A DNA stretch of 5,539 bases from Thermococci archaeon (lineage in GTDB: Archaea > Methanobacteriota_B > Thermococci > Methanofastidiosales > B48-G16): positions 1 to 5,539 of the forward strand of contig QMUN01000065.1 of assembly GCA_003660605.1 (NCBI GenBank), written 5' to 3'. The first letter of the stretch is position 1. Each line of letters starts with the position of its first letter. Made by a program: the position numbers and the translations under genes. The notes below the pieces were generated by a model. That model was not told the DNA's origin. It saw only the letters and a list, made by a program, of their open reading frames with translations, and did no database searches. Below, piece after piece: positions 1 through 5,539 of this stretch.

Positions 1-44
1 AGAGTAATTTGTGAAAACATATACCCTTTAACTAGATTTGTGCC

Positions 45-56
45 AAAATAAAAAAA
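45..56 (-). terminator. T-tract just past the AOR stop codon
   Basis: Read on the minus strand, the bases right after the TAA stop (57-59) are TTTTTTTATTTT. Archaeal termination commonly occurs at U-rich tracts without a strong hairpin, and I see no convincing stem here. Placement and strand fit the end of the AOR transcript. This is inferred from position and composition only. Confidence 0.45.
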
Positions 57-1859
57 TTAAAAGATTTTTTTTATTACATCTTTTAATCCCAATTTTTCAA
101 GAGTTTCTTTTTTCGGGACTCCGTTTTCATCCCACCCCCTGAGTTCATAGTACATAGAGAGTATCTCATCATATTTTTCTTTGTCAAGTTTCTGGCCTTT
201 AAGGTTTCCTTTTGTTAAAGGATGAGAAAACCACCTTTCTGGTGGATAATCCTTATATCTATCCCACTCGCCGTTTTCTCTTATCCAGAATGCTCTCATA
301 AGAGCATAAATTCTGTCAGCTATTTTATTCATATCGTACATAGTGAATGTCTCTCCAGTGGCGACGCTTAGATACTTGGGATACCAGCTGAGGTCAAATC
401 CCACTTCTACCCACGGAAGTCTGCACGCTGTAAGACTCTCGAACATACCTCCTCTTATCCTCTGGAGTTCGATGACTTTTTCCACCTTCTCTTTGCTGTA
501 TGAATATCTATCTGTCGATATCTCCCATGAGATTACCCAAGAATCTTTATGATGTGCGCCTATAGGTGAAGTACCAAATGCTAAAGCCATTCCAGGACAT
601 GCATGACAGTTGTAAGCTGAGATCTCCAAGCCTTTCACATGCATTGCAAACTCTTTGCCGCCGTACTTTTCAGAGGTATATCTGACGCCTTCTGCAAGAT
701 CCTTCCCAATATCCTCTCTGTTCAATATTTTCATTACTAAATTCTTAGCTTTTTCAAAATCTCCGAACTCTATTCTTTCAGAGATCATTCCCTTTTCGGA
801 TAGTTCCATCGCAAACCCTATAACGCTTCCCAGGGAAATTGTATCAAATCCAAGTTCATCTGCCATTCTATTTAGCGTAGCCACCTCTTTTAGATTGCCT
901 ATTCCTAAATTAGATCCCAGCATTCCTACATTTTCATAATCAAGCTCCGATTTCACACCTTCGGAATCCAGAATAGTATTACCACACCTCATGTTGCAGA
1001 GAGGGCATCCTCTTCTTTCTACCTTAGCTTTTGCCACAGCATATCCATCAAGATTCTCTGCAAACTCGAATATACCTTCCTGGTAATTATGTGTGGGGAG
1101 GCACGAATTCTCATTTGTCCACTGAAGTGCCTGCATCGTTCCCTGCGATATCCAGAAATCGTAGAGCTTCTTGTTCTTGATCTCTTTGTACCCTTCCAAA
1201 CCCATCTCTCTGAGTTTTTCTTCATCGTATACTGAGATATCTCTCGTTCCTTTGATGATCACAGCTTTCACATTCTTTGATCCCATTACAGCTCCCATTC
1301 CAGGTCTTCCACCTGCTCTTCCTTTTTGGGAGATTATCGTCGAGATTTTTATCATCTTTTCCCCTGCAGGCCCTATTAATAGAATACCGGCATTTTTTCC
1401 GTGTTTCTCCTCAAGAATATCCTGCGATTCAAAGGTATCTTTACCCCAAAGTTCTGAAGCATCCAAAAACTCCACATTATCATCATTTATGTAAATATAG
1501 CACGGTGTCTCAGCTTTTCCGTCGAGGATTATAACATCGTACCCAGCCTTTCTTAAATTTACGGCAGCTATTGTTCCTATGTTTCCATCCCCATACCCTC
1601 CAGTAAGTGGCGATTTAGCTGCTACAACAAGTTTTCCTGCACTTGGCAGAGGCAGTCCTGTTATCGGTCCAGCTGCAAAAATAAGTTTGTTTTTCTCTGA
1701 TAGAGGATCTATCCCTTTCTCCAGAGTATCCCATAAGAGTTTTACAGCAAAACCTCTACCTCCTAAGTACATTTTTGCAAAATTCAGGTCGTATTTTTTA
1801 ACTCTGAAAGTTTTGTTAGTCAAATTTATTTTTAAGATTTTTCCATTCCAGCCATACAT
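57..1859 (-). CDS. AOR-family tungsten-containing aldehyde:ferredoxin oxidoreductase
   Basis: This 600-residue protein matches the usual length (about 600-620) of archaeal AOR-family enzymes, which oxidise aldehydes to acids in the cytoplasm and pass electrons to ferredoxin through a tungsten-bispterin and one 4Fe-4S cluster. The N-terminus [14 protein letters not shown] is the family start. Other family signatures are [13 protein letters not shown] (about 65-77), [12 protein letters not shown] (107-118) and [14 protein letters not shown] (187-200). Cluster cysteines are visible as CPLCNMRC (C285, C288, C292) plus C479 in ESLTAC. A pterin-binding DxxGxD motif is DELGFDT (334-340). E309 and H436/H437 lie where the catalytic Glu and His of the Pyrococcus enzyme are expected. 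The C-terminal [11 protein letters not shown] (570-580) is also typical. An in-frame ATG at 1937 would add 26 residues, but they do not resemble the family, and the ATG at 1859 has its own AGGTG site. The substrate (broad aldehyde, formaldehyde, glyceraldehyde-3-P or other) cannot be read from sequence. The ExxH iron-site motif of Pyrococcus AOR is not seen just before D334 (the residues there are TLNR). The gene is divergent from apgM. Confidence 0.93.
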   Translation of the reverse strand: MYGWNGKILKINLTNKTFRVKKYDLNFAKMYLGGRGFAVKLLWDTLEKGIDPLSEKNKLIFAAGPITGLPLPSAGKLVVAAKSPLTGGYGDGNIGTIAAVNLRKAGYDVIILDGKAETPCYIYINDDNVEFLDASELWGKDTFESQDILEEKHGKNAGILLIGPAGEKMIKISTIISQKGRAGGRPGMGAVMGSKNVKAVIIKGTRDISVYDEEKLREMGLEGYKEIKNKKLYDFWISQGTMQALQWTNENSCLPTHNYQEGIFEFAENLDGYAVAKAKVERRGCPLCNMRCGNTILDSEGVKSELDYENVGMLGSNLGIGNLKEVATLNRMADELGFDTISLGSVIGFAMELSEKGMISERIEFGDFEKAKNLVMKILNREDIGKDLAEGVRYTSEKYGGKEFAMHVKGLEISAYNCHACPGMALAFGTSPIGAHHKDSWVISWEISTDRYSYSKEKVEKVIELQRIRGGMFESLTACRLPWVEVGFDLSWYPKYLSVATGETFTMYDMNKIADRIYALMRAFWIRENGEWDRYKDYPPERWFSHPLTKGNLKGQKLDKEKYDEILSMYYELRGWDENGVPKKETLEKLGLKDVIKKIF

Positions 1860-1865
1860 ATCGAA

Positions 1866-1870
1866 CACCT
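1866..1870 (-). promoter_or_regulatory. Ribosome-binding site deciding the AOR start
   Basis: AGGTG on the minus strand lies 6 bases before the ATG at 1859-1857 and matches part of the archaeal anti-SD complement (GGAGGTGATC). It supports the 600-residue form over the 26-residue-longer one, whose ATG at 1937 sits beyond the promoter-like element. Confidence 0.6.
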
Positions 1871-1876
1871 GATCAT

Positions 1877-1893
1877 AGTTACAATTTATATTT
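1877..1893 (+). promoter_or_regulatory. Predicted archaeal promoter for apgM
   Basis: On the plus strand AGTTACAA (1877-1884, weak BRE) is followed by TTTATATTT (1885-1893). A start site about 25 bases downstream would fall near 1910-1916. That gives a leader of about 30-37 bases containing the AGGTGGATC site. The TATA-like core is shared with the divergent AOR promoter. Confidence 0.45.
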
Positions 1894-1905
1894 ATAACTG
1901 TTTTC
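1889..1905 (-). promoter_or_regulatory. Predicted archaeal promoter (BRE + TATA) for the AOR gene
   Basis: On the minus strand a purine-rich GAAAAC (1905-1900) precedes TTATAAATA (1897-1889). With the usual 22-27 base offset, transcription would begin around 1865-1870, giving a very short leader before the ATG at 1859. The element overlaps the predicted apgM promoter on the other strand. No transcript data are available; the call rests on motif and spacing. Confidence 0.5.
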
Positions 1906-1926
1906 CCTATGCAAAATTTTTTATGT

Positions 1927-1935
1927 AGGTGGATC
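1927..1935 (+). promoter_or_regulatory. Ribosome-binding site deciding the apgM start
   Basis: AGGTGGATC closely resembles the archaeal consensus AGGTGATC with one extra base and lies 11 bases before the ATG at 1947. A GTG at 1929 is in frame but lies inside this site, so it is unlikely to be the start. The family N-terminus (MKALFIILDG) also begins at 1947. Confidence 0.65.
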
Positions 1936-1946
1936 ATCTATCTATC

Positions 1947-3152
1947 ATGAAAGCTTTATTTATCATTTTAGATGGTGTTGGTGATAGACTCTGGGAAGGC
2001 AAAACGCCGCTGATAGCAGCCAATAAAAAAAATATAGATTATCTCTGTGAAAACGGAATAAACGGAGTTTTGCACACAATAGATAGAGGAATAATCCCTG
2101 GAAGTGATACATCTCACTTGGCTCTTTTTGGATACGATCCTTATAGATATTATAGAGGAAGAGGGACTTTTGAAGCTCTGGGGGCAGGTTTATCCTTAGA
2201 AAAAGGAGATATAGCTTTCAGAGTGAACCTCGGTACTGTTGATAATAATCTTGTGATACAGGACAGAAGGGCAGGAAGAGACGCGTACAGATTAAAGGAA
2301 CTTCTTGAAAGTATAGATGGGATGGAGATAGATAGTATTAAGATCTCTGCAAGGCATACAACAGAGCATAGAGGTGTCGTTATCTTAAAAGGTGAAGGTC
2401 TCACAAATAAAATTACGGATATAGATCCACATAAAACAGGTGCAAAAGTTTTAAGGTGCAAGCCTTTAGAAAAGAAAGCAGATTTTACAGCTTCTGTTGT
2501 GAACAAACTTGTGGATAAAGCTTATAAAATCTTTTCTGAACATAAGATCAATAAAGAAAGGGAAAAAAAAGGAAAACTTCCTGCAAATTATCTTCTCCTC
2601 AGAGGAGCTGGAATTTATGAGAAAATAAGAAGCTTTGAGGAGAGATATAATATAAAGGGATGCTGCATAGCTGGAGGAGCTCTTTACAAAGGCGTGGCTA
2701 GATATATTGGAATGGATATTATAGATGTTAAAGGCGCTACAGGAACTGTAAATACAGATTTAAAAGCCAAAGCAAAGGCAGTATTTGATAATTTCGATAG
2801 TTATGACTTTATTTTTGTACACATAAAAGGCACAGATTCTGCTTCACACGATGGGGATTTTGATCTCAAAAAAAAGATGATAGAAAGAATAGACTCGAAA
2901 TTTATCTCAGAAATAAAAAATCTGGACTGTATAAAGCTTCTCACAGGCGATCATTCCACGCCAGTAAGGCTGGCAAGACATTCTTCTGATCCAGTACCGC
3001 TACTTTTCTGGAGTAAAGATGTGAGAAAAGATAACGTGAAGAATTTTAACGAGGTATCATGTGCTGAAGGAGGATTGGGACATTTAAAAGGAAAAGATCT
3101 CATGAGGATTATTCTGGATTATATGAACAAGGGCGAGATGTTTGGTGAGTGA
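1947..3152 (+). CDS. apgM: 2,3-bisphosphoglycerate-independent phosphoglycerate mutase, archaeal type
   Basis: This 401-residue cytoplasmic enzyme interconverts 3-phosphoglycerate and 2-phosphoglycerate in glycolysis/gluconeogenesis without a bisphosphoglycerate cofactor. It belongs to the aPGM branch of the alkaline-phosphatase superfamily, and the length is typical (about 400-415). The N-terminus MKALFIILDGVGDR carries metal ligand D9. GSDTSHLALFGYDP holds the predicted nucleophile S53 and H57. RGRGTFEALGAG (70-81) is a family block. Further predicted ligands, by analogy with bacterial iPGM, are D297 and H301 (DSASHDGD), D335 and H336 (LLTGDHSTP) and H345 (RHSSDPVPLLFW). IAGGALYKGVAR (241-252) and GATGTVNTDLKAKA (263-276) are also characteristic. 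All expected catalytic residues are present and the frame is intact. Homologues in this family have sometimes been annotated as homoserine kinase or phosphonopyruvate decarboxylase-like, but the motifs fit ApgM best. The last 44 bases overlap the convergent Toprim gene. Confidence 0.95.
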   Translation: MKALFIILDGVGDRLWEGKTPLIAANKKNIDYLCENGINGVLHTIDRGIIPGSDTSHLALFGYDPYRYYRGRGTFEALGAGLSLEKGDIAFRVNLGTVDNNLVIQDRRAGRDAYRLKELLESIDGMEIDSIKISARHTTEHRGVVILKGEGLTNKITDIDPHKTGAKVLRCKPLEKKADFTASVVNKLVDKAYKIFSEHKINKEREKKGKLPANYLLLRGAGIYEKIRSFEERYNIKGCCIAGGALYKGVARYIGMDIIDVKGATGTVNTDLKAKAKAVFDNFDSYDFIFVHIKGTDSASHDGDFDLKKKMIERIDSKFISEIKNLDCIKLLTGDHSTPVRLARHSSDPVPLLFWSKDVRKDNVKNFNEVSCAEGGLGHLKGKDLMRIILDYMNKGEMFGE

Positions 3153-3507
3153 GTAAAAAATTGTCAATATCTTCTATACCTTTGATGAATTTCTTAGAAT
3201 AAAATTTTAGCTTCTTATAATAAGTTGCATCTATATTAGCTCCTAAAAATTCCAGCTCCTTTCTATATTCTTTAAAAAGTTTGGTACCTTTGGAATCAAA
3301 ATCTGTCAGTATGATTATTTTTTTGTCTTTTTTTACTAAATCTAGGGTAAGATCGTACATTTTTCTCTGCGATATACATATTATCTCATATTTTATGCCT
3401 ATATTTTTCAAGGATTCCATATCTCTTCTACCTTCTACAAGAATCAAAGCATTTTCTTCTCTTTTTAATCTTTCAATCAGATCAAAAAACTCTTTTTCTA
3501 AATTCAT
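3109..3507 (-). CDS. Small Toprim-domain protein, UPF0292-like
   Basis: This is a 132-residue soluble protein with one Toprim fold and no membrane segment. The Toprim signature is visible: a first strand ending in the glutamate of LILVEGRRD (E25), then ILTDFDSKG, supplying the DxD pair D69 and D71. These residues bind Mg2+ in topoisomerases, DnaG primases, OLD nucleases and RNase M5. Stand-alone archaeal proteins of this size are grouped as UPF0292, and no function is established as far as I know. The C-terminal helix region ends at IEDIDNFL (111-118). The last 14 or so residues (LTHQTSRPCSYNPE) lie antisense to the 3' end of apgM and look like a non-conserved tail. I chose the ATG at 3507 because it begins a typical charged first helix. 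An ATG at 3525 and a TTG at 3528 are in frame upstream but have weaker ribosome sites. The gene is divergent from aCPSF1, which makes an RNA- or DNA-related role plausible but only by inference. Confidence 0.82.
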   Translation of the reverse strand: MNLEKEFFDLIERLKREENALILVEGRRDMESLKNIGIKYEIICISQRKMYDLTLDLVKKDKKIIILTDFDSKGTKLFKEYRKELEFLGANIDATYYKKLKFYSKKFIKGIEDIDNFLLTHQTSRPCSYNPE

Positions 3508-3510
3508 TTT

Positions 3511-3516
3511 ACTACC
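3511..3516 (-). promoter_or_regulatory. Weak ribosome-binding site for the Toprim gene
   Basis: GGTAGT on the minus strand lies 3 bases before the ATG at 3507 and resembles the GGTGAT core with one change. The spacing equals that of the GGTGAT before the aCPSF1 TTG. It is the best site near any of the three candidate starts. Confidence 0.4.
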
Positions 3517-3583
3517 ATTTCTCATCAAGCCTTAAATTCTTTTGTTATTCAAAAATTTTCTTTTAGATGCATAGAGAGCAAAA

Positions 3584-3599
3584 CCGAAAGGTTTTTAAA
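3584..3599 (+). promoter_or_regulatory. Predicted archaeal promoter (BRE + TATA) for aCPSF1
   Basis: CCGAAAGG (3584-3591) resembles a BRE and is followed directly by TTTTTAAA (3592-3599), a TATA-like box. A start 22-27 bases downstream would fall near 3618-3624, after the first in-frame TTG (3612) and before the second (3672), leaving a leader of about 50 bases. Two further TATA-like stretches lie downstream at 3627-3635 (TTTTTAAAA) and 3647-3654 (TTTATAAA), so start-site choice is uncertain. Confidence 0.5.
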
Positions 3600-3630
3600 G
3601 GAGAGGGATAATTGGTTAGTAGTGAATTTT

Positions 3631-3649
3631 TAAAAGATAACTGCTTTTA
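3631..3649 (+). other. Small A/U-rich hairpin in the aCPSF1 leader
   Basis: TAAAAG (3631-3636) can pair with CTTTTA (3644-3649) around a 7-base loop. The stem is 6 base pairs with only one G-C, so it is weak, especially at high temperature. It may be chance in AT-rich sequence. Confidence 0.2.
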
Positions 3650-3658
3650 TAAAATCAT

Positions 3659-3668
3659 AGAGGGTGAT
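3659..3668 (+). promoter_or_regulatory. Strong ribosome-binding site deciding the aCPSF1 TTG start
   Basis: AGAGGGTGAT contains GGTGAT, a perfect match to the core of the archaeal anti-SD complement, and ends 3 bases before the TTG at 3672. It is the best ribosome site in the window and supports 3672 as the main start despite the weak TTG codon. Confidence 0.7.
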
Positions 3669-3671
3669 AAT

Positions 3672-5539
3672 TTGTCTTCAGAGCAAATTCTCAGCGAAAT
3701 AAAAGAAAGTATTAAAGAAGTTGTACCCATTGGAGCAGTGGTAACAGAGGTGAGTTTCGAGGGACCTGAGATTGTGATCTACACGAGGAACCCTGGAATA
3801 ATGATGGAAGACAACGATCTGATAAAAAAACTTGCAAAAAAACTTCAAAAGAGAGTTGTCATCAGACCAGATTCGACTGTACTTTTGGACGAAGAAAAAG
3901 CAACGGAAAAAATTAGAGGGGTAGTTCCAGAAGATGCAGGAATAACAGATATTATATTTGATCCTGTAACATGTGAAGTAACGATAGAAGCAAAAAAACC
4001 AGGGCTTGTAATAGGAAAATCAGGAGAAACTTTGAGGGATATAACAAAACATGTGAGGTGGGCCCCAAGAGTTATAAGAACTCCCCCTATAAGGACAGAC
4101 ACAATTGCAGGTGTTAGAGCAGCTTTAAGGGATAACACTGAGCAGAGAAAACAGATTATGAAGAAGATAGGTCAAAGGATATATAGGGGAGGAAATATTA
4201 AAACCGACTGGGTAAGAGTAACATGTCTTGGTGGTTTTAGAGAGGTGGGAAGATCCGCGATCCTTCTGCAGACACCTGAAAGTAAAATTCTTTTAGACTG
4301 CGGAGTCAATGTAGCCACTGAAAATCCAAGCAGGGCGTATCCTCATTTAGAGATTCCCGAGATAAAGTATATTTTATCAAATCAGGAGCTGGATGCCATT
4401 ATAGTAACACATGCACATTTAGATCACTCAGGTTTTGTGCCTTACCTATACAAATATGGGTACGATGGTCCTGTATATGCAACTCCTCCAACTAGGGATT
4501 TAATGTCGTTACTCCAGAAAGATTATATAGATGTTGCTCAGAGGGAGGAGAAAGCGGCTCCTTACTCAAGCAAAGAGATCAAGGAGACCATAAGGCACAC
4601 AATACCGTTGGAACCTAATGATGTGAGGGATATAGCCCCAGATATAAGATTGACTTTGCACTCTGCGGGGCATATAATAGGATCAACGAGTGTTCATCTC
4701 CATATAGGAAATGGGCTTCATAACGTTCTGTATACTGGGGATTTCAAGTTTGCAACATCAAGACTTCTATCAAAGGCTGATATAAGTTATCCAAGGGCAG
4801 AGACCATAATAATGGAGAGTACGTACGGAGGTGCAGAAGATATCTTATCTCCAAGGGAAGACTCCGAAAAGGAACTAATCAGAGTAATAAATGAAACTCT
4901 GGAGAGAAAGGGAAAGGTTTTGATTCCTGCGCTTGCTGTTGGGAGATCCCAAGAAGTGATGCTGATCCTTGAAGATTATATGAGAAGAGGTGTTTTGAAA
5001 GAGGCGCCTATATTTGTGGATGGGATGATCTGGGAGGCTACAGCGATACATACAGCTTATCCGGAGTATCTTTCCAAAAACTTGAGATCGCTTATATTTA
5101 CAAAAGATCAAAATCCATTCCTTACAAAATCTCTCGAAAGTGTTGGAAATAGCTCCAAAAGGCAGGACATAATTGAGGGCGATCCGTGCATAATTGTAGC
5201 AACATCAGGAATGCTCATAGGAGGTCCTTCTGTAGAGTACTTCAAGGCTCTTGCCGATGATCCAAGAAATACCTTAGTATTTGTTAGTTATCAGGGAGAA
5301 GGAACGATGGGCAGGAGAATACAAAAAGGCTGGAACGAGATCCCTATAAGAGAGGGTAATGGAAGAACGAAGGTAATAAAGGTGAATATGGATATCCATA
5401 CCATAGAAGGATTTTCAGGACACTCTGACAGGAAACAATTAATGAGATTTGTAAGGGCAATGAGCAGAAAAGTTCAGAGGATTCTTATAGGTCATGGAGA
5501 AGCTCAGAAAAGTATGGATCTGGCAAGTTCTATATATAA
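3672..5539 (+). CDS. aCPSF1: aCPSF1/FttA: KH-domain metallo-beta-lactamase/beta-CASP ribonuclease (3' end cut by window)
   Basis: This is the archaeal homologue of the CPSF73 cleavage factor. The family cuts U-rich RNA ends and drives general transcription termination with RNA polymerase. The reading frame gives 622 residues and is still open at the window edge; the family is usually about 630-650, so only a short tail is missing. The order is two N-terminal KH domains (about 1-145, with GKSG at 115-118), a linker, the metallo-beta-lactamase domain, the beta-CASP insertion (roughly 380-580) and the returning MBL segment. Zinc and catalytic motifs are complete: D209 (LLDCG), H247-A-H249-L-D251-H252, H334 (HSAGH), D357 (YTGDF), E382 (motif A, MESTYGG), H460 (motif B), H584 (motif C, FSGHSDR) and H608 (IGHGE). 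GGFREVGRS (187-195) opens the MBL core. The start is TTG 3672, backed by AGAGGGTGAT and by the family N-terminus (ILSEIKESI...VVP). A second in-frame TTG at 3612 would add 20 residues. It is probably transcribed alone from the promoter near 3592. Confidence 0.95.
   Translation, partial: MSSEQILSEIKESIKEVVPIGAVVTEVSFEGPEIVIYTRNPGIMMEDNDLIKKLAKKLQKRVVIRPDSTVLLDEEKATEKIRGVVPEDAGITDIIFDPVTCEVTIEAKKPGLVIGKSGETLRDITKHVRWAPRVIRTPPIRTDTIAGVRAALRDNTEQRKQIMKKIGQRIYRGGNIKTDWVRVTCLGGFREVGRSAILLQTPESKILLDCGVNVATENPSRAYPHLEIPEIKYILSNQELDAIIVTHAHLDHSGFVPYLYKYGYDGPVYATPPTRDLMSLLQKDYIDVAQREEKAAPYSSKEIKETIRHTIPLEPNDVRDIAPDIRLTLHSAGHIIGSTSVHLHIGNGLHNVLYTGDFKFATSRLLSKADISYPRAETIIMESTYGGAEDILSPREDSEKELIRVINETLERKGKVLIPALAVGRSQEVMLILEDYMRRGVLKEAPIFVDGMIWEATAIHTAYPEYLSKNLRSLIFTKDQNPFLTKSLESVGNSSKRQDIIEGDPCIIVATSGMLIGGPSVEYFKALADDPRNTLVFVSYQGEGTMGRRIQKGWNEIPIREGNGRTKVIKVNMDIHTIEGFSGHSDRKQLMRFVRAMSRKVQRILIGHGEAQKSMDLASSIY

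Larger units (their letters stand above)
3602..3674 (+). repeat. Duplicated ribosome-site/TTG start segment in the aCPSF1 leader
   Basis: AGAGGGATAATTG (3602-3614) and AGAGGGTGATAATTTG (3659-3674) are near copies, differing by small insertions. Each places a Shine-Dalgarno-like AGAGGG just ahead of a TTG (3612 and 3672). The two TTG codons are exactly 60 bases apart and in the same frame, with no stop between them. The upstream copy would add 20 residues (MVSSEFLKDN...) to the protein. Confidence 0.5.

Noticed and set aside
1..56. TATA-like sequence (GGGTATATG on the minus strand, CATATACCC on the plus strand) at the left edge
   Set aside because: It could belong to a gene outside the window, but too little flanking sequence is available to decide strand or function.
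343..1872. Several plus-strand and one minus-strand open frames of 68-107 codons within the AOR gene
   Set aside because: They lie opposite or out of frame with a strongly conserved gene, have no family-like motifs, and their hydrophobic or serine-rich composition is what antisense reading of AT-rich coding DNA gives.
1860..1937. N-terminal extension of the AOR gene from an ATG at 1937
   Set aside because: The 26 extra residues do not resemble the family start, would cross the predicted promoter, and the ATG at 1859 has an AGGTG site at good spacing.
1929..1946. GTG start for apgM at 1929, overlapping the long AOR form
   Set aside because: It lies inside the AGGTGGATC ribosome site; the family N-terminus MKALFIILDG begins at 1947.
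2150..2506. 118-codon minus-strand frame inside apgM
   Set aside because: Antisense shadow of conserved apgM codons with no recognisable domain or ribosome site noted.
3508..3528. Longer Toprim start at ATG 3525 or TTG 3528
   Set aside because: Ribosome sites are weaker and the added residues (MMRNGSK) look like leader; kept only as an alternative.
3281..3535. 84-codon plus-strand frame opposite the Toprim gene
   Set aside because: Low-complexity serine/phenylalanine-rich translation, antisense to the Toprim motifs.
3529..3560. Promoter for the Toprim gene on the minus strand
   Set aside because: The region is A/T-rich with several overlapping possibilities (for example ATTTTTGAATA and AATTTAAG); none has a clear BRE, so no single site can be supported.
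3845..5111. Minus-strand frames at 3845-4138 and 4875-5111 opposite aCPSF1
   Set aside because: They fall opposite the KH and beta-CASP coding regions, show no domain, and are explained as antisense shadows.
1..5539. CRISPR arrays, insertion sequences, tRNA/rRNA genes, toxin-antitoxin or defence modules
   Set aside because: No spaced direct repeats, terminal inverted repeats, transposase motifs or tRNA-like cloverleaf were seen; the window is filled by four ordinary archaeal genes.

Overview
The window comes from an AT-rich archaeon, most likely anaerobic and possibly thermophilic. Three points support this. There is a complete set of archaeal-type proteins: an aPGM-family phosphoglycerate mutase, a KH-domain beta-CASP nuclease of the aCPSF1/FttA family, and a UPF0292-like Toprim protein. 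Upstream regions carry archaeal BRE/TATA-like boxes and GGTGATC-type Shine-Dalgarno sites. Arginine is coded mostly by AGA/AGG and isoleucine is often ATA. The tungsten-enzyme homologue (AOR family) points to anaerobic, ferredoxin-linked metabolism. I cannot assign a genus or order from this window.

Layout. Bases 1-56 hold no gene, only a T-tract (minus strand) just past the end of the first gene. Bases 57-1859 (minus) encode an AOR-family tungstopterin oxidoreductase. An 87-base divergent region (1860-1946) holds one AT-rich element that reads as a TATA box on both strands. Bases 1947-3152 (plus) encode the cofactor-independent phosphoglycerate mutase ApgM. Its 3' end overlaps, tail to tail by 44 bases, a small Toprim-domain gene (3109-3507, minus). 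A second divergent region (3508-3671) carries the promoter and leader of the last gene, aCPSF1. That gene starts at a TTG at 3672 and runs off the window still open after 622 codons.

How the genes work together. The genes alternate in strand (-, +, -, +), so each is probably its own transcription unit, and coupling comes from shared promoter regions and the overlapping 3' ends. ApgM interconverts 3-phosphoglycerate and 2-phosphoglycerate in glycolysis/gluconeogenesis. The AOR homologue would oxidise an aldehyde and reduce ferredoxin, so this divergent pair may both serve central carbon metabolism, but that link is inference. aCPSF1 is the archaeal general transcription-termination and RNA 3'-end nuclease. 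The Toprim protein is divergent to it and has no known function; Toprim domains occur in nucleases and primases, so a nucleic-acid role is plausible but unproven.

I see no mobile element, CRISPR array, tRNA, rRNA or obvious novel defence system. The most noteworthy points are the tandem in-frame TTG starts of aCPSF1 with a duplicated ribosome-binding segment, the shared promoter element at 1885-1897, and the apgM/Toprim 3' overlap.
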